From positions 1 to 64,000 of the forward strand of contig CAZFLR010000001.1 of assembly GCA_964519385.1 (NCBI GenBank): a stretch of 64,000 bases of DNA, given 5' to 3'. The stretch is from SVFI01 sp964519385 (GTDB taxonomy: Bacteria; Bacillota; Clostridia; Lachnospirales; Lachnospiraceae). The notes under the pieces were generated by a model that was not told the DNA's origin, did not search any database, and saw nothing but the letters and a program-made list of their open reading frames with translations. Shown here one piece after another: positions 62,708-64,000 of the stretch (position 1 is the first letter of the stretch; every line of letters starts with the position of its first letter). The translations under genes were made by a program, and so were the position numbers.

Positions 62708-63106
62708 CTATTCCTCCACGCATCGGCTTCCTTTGCAGAGTGCATCCATTTCCTCCACCGAACATCTCAAAAACTCGTCCGGGCGGACCGTGCGGTCATC
62801 CACATAAAAGCCATGGTGTCCCGGCCAAGGCTTTCCGTATACAATCTCGTCATACGGAATATTCCATTTATCAAGCCATTCAAGAAGAACCTTGGCAGTA
62901 TTTGCGTTAATCCGGCCGATATTGCCATTGTAGCTGTTCATATTACGGGAAGTAAAAAGCACAATCTTTGCTCCCCCTTCTTTATAGTGGCGAATTCTGT
63001 CAACCATCTCCGAAAACGGCACCAGATCAATATACTCCTGATCCTTTCTTTTAATCGGACAAATTGTCCCGTCAATATCAAAACAAAATGTTAATTCTTT
63101 ATACAT
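62708..63106 (-). CDS. Small HAD-family phosphatase-like capsule biosynthesis protein
   Basis: A 132-aa HAD-like protein. Catalytic Asp10 and Asp12 are in CFDIDGTICP, motif II in VLFTSRN, and motif III/IV region reads KPWPGHHGFYVDDR. Short stand-alone HADs of this form are common in capsule loci, possibly removing a phosphate before nucleotidyl transfer. Its start overlaps the kinase gene by 16 bases, with GGAGG 7 bases upstream. Confidence 0.8.
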   Translation of the reverse strand: MYKELTFCFDIDGTICPIKRKDQEYIDLVPFSEMVDRIRHYKEGGAKIVLFTSRNMNSYNGNIGRINANTAKVLLEWLDKWNIPYDEIVYGKPWPGHHGFYVDDRTVRPDEFLRCSVEEMDALCKGSRCVEE

Positions 63107-64000
63107 TTTTCAACCTCCTCCATAATACGGATTGCGTTCATCAGAAAACCGAATACCTTTCCCGGCTGATCCATGTGATACGGAAGCATCGAAAGAAAGA
63201 GACTCGCCTCATACAAGCGCACCTTTGTGTAACTATACCCATTATCTTCCAGGTATTTCTTGAAAATATCAATGTATGGCTGAGGATCGGTATCAATCGT
63301 CAGCGTTATTTTCATATTTCTGTCCATTGTAATCTGATACAGCCCGCTGTTAAAGAAATCATAACATCCGCAGATTGAATGCGAAAGCTTTGCCAGATCA
63401 TAATACGGATCGGTATAAAGCTCTTCCTCGACCAGCGCGCCCTTCGGATCAATCAGCTTGAGGAGATTTGCCTCCCTGCTGTATAAAATATTGGAAAAAC
63501 ACAAATCCCCGTGACCCACAGCCAGCATTTTTTCCTTTTCAGGATACAGCGCGGTCACTTTATCATACAATGCCCTGTAATGCGATACAATCGCATCAAT
63601 GTTATCATAGTCAGTCCCCATCGAAATCAGGGAATCAAACTGTGCATACTCCGGAAGCTTCTTTAAATCGGCCATGCGGCTTGAGAGCTTATTCAGATAA
63701 AGGTCATCCGCTACCTTTTTTGCCCTTGCCTCATCCACCGGAATTCTCTTGCGAAGCTTCACAAAATAAAACAGCTTGTCAAGAATTTCAGAGAGCTCTT
63801 CACAGCTTACCGCTCCATGCACAAAACGGATGGCAATATCCGTCATATGAAAACGCTCCATCGTATAAGAAGCACTCTGCTCATCCTCCTTATAGTCATA
63901 TGGCATCACAAACCACATTTTCATATCTTCCGGCAGAAGGTAATAGAAGTTATATTCAGATTTAATTTTCTCTTTTTTTGTAGAGCGTTTTGTAACCGTA
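63091..64000 (-). CDS. APH/choline-kinase-like phosphotransferase, N-terminus cut by window edge
   Basis: The frame stays open to the window edge, so at least 302 codons are present and the true start lies outside; an internal ATG at 63924 is probably not the start. The kinase catalytic loop reads HGDLCFSNILY and the metal-binding region LIDPKGA. The family includes aminoglycoside, choline and capsule-associated kinases. Context suggests phosphorylation of a small alcohol or sugar destined for the exopolysaccharide. Next gene overlaps by 16 bases. Confidence 0.8.
   Translation of the reverse strand, partial: TVTKRSTKKEKIKSEYNFYYLLPEDMKMWFVMPYDYKEDEQSASYTMERFHMTDIAIRFVHGAVSCEELSEILDKLFYFVKLRKRIPVDEARAKKVADDLYLNKLSSRMADLKKLPEYAQFDSLISMGTDYDNIDAIVSHYRALYDKVTALYPEKEKMLAVGHGDLCFSNILYSREANLLKLIDPKGALVEEELYTDPYYDLAKLSHSICGCYDFFNSGLYQITMDRNMKITLTIDTDPQPYIDIFKKYLEDNGYSYTKVRLYEASLFLSMLPYHMDQPGKVFGFLMNAIRIMEEVEKCIKN

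Noticed and set aside
63924..64000. ATG at 63924 as the start of the APH-like kinase
   Set aside because: The same frame stays open to the window edge with protein-like sequence and there is no ribosome site before this ATG.
1..64000. CRISPR arrays, insertion sequences, prophage or integrative elements
   Set aside because: No repeated spacer units, transposase, integrase or attachment-like repeats were found, and gene order looks like stable chromosome.

Overview
The window looks like a chromosomal segment of a Lachnospiraceae-type Clostridia (Bacillota). Supporting signs are low-to-moderate GC, strong AGGAGG-type ribosome sites, a glutaminyl-tRNA synthetase, an ECF riboflavin transporter under an FMN riboswitch, several clostridial families of unknown function (DUF975, DUF2225, YcxB-like), and a CspB-like subtilase. 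I see no prophage, transposase, IS element or CRISPR array. Most genes lie on the minus strand in long, tightly packed operons.

Layout: (1) 1-6030: the edge of tRNA-Ser(UGA) with its own promoter, then a minus-strand operon tsaE-tsaB-rimI-zinc protein-rnz-membrane protein-tsaD-ispD (t6A tRNA modification, tRNA 3' processing, isoprenoid synthesis). (2) 6140-9640: a YknXYZ/MacAB-like ABC exporter behind a promoter that contains a perfect 12-bp inverted repeat. (3) 9651-10606: ribU, a terminator, an FMN riboswitch and a promoter. (4) 10626-14783: tex, and divergent to it a three-gene set (DUF4190-like, HExxH metalloprotease, DUF975). (5) 14797-24379: DUF2225 protein, glnS, a DUF2339 membrane protein, a GAF/PAS/GGDEF/EAL protein, guaB and a small membrane protein. 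(6) 24453-26820: an ECF-like sigma/anti-sigma pair and dapF. (7) 26913-34389: an operon of a GT-C membrane protein, hisC, COG2426 exporter, methyltransferase, hslO and nadE, with one convergent small gene. (8) 34377-46456: cell-surface genes: a secreted acidic protein, thiN, PdaB-like deacetylase, FN3/M15 peptidase, FAD oxidoreductase and two large GT-C proteins. (9) 46456-49442: an htrA-clpX-subtilase operon in which ClpX carries a long acidic N-terminal extension. (10) 49539-64000: glmS and an exopolysaccharide region that includes a phosphate-chemistry set (CotH kinase, VTC polyphosphate-polymerase domain, DUF4956, HAD, nucleotidyltransferase, APH-like kinase).

For follow-up I rank highest: the CotH/VTC/DUF4956 module inside the exopolysaccharide operon; the three-protease operon with mutually exclusive hairpins between clpX and the subtilase; and the 11-bp palindrome at 38362-38388 whose two arms each hold the -35 box of one of two divergent promoters.
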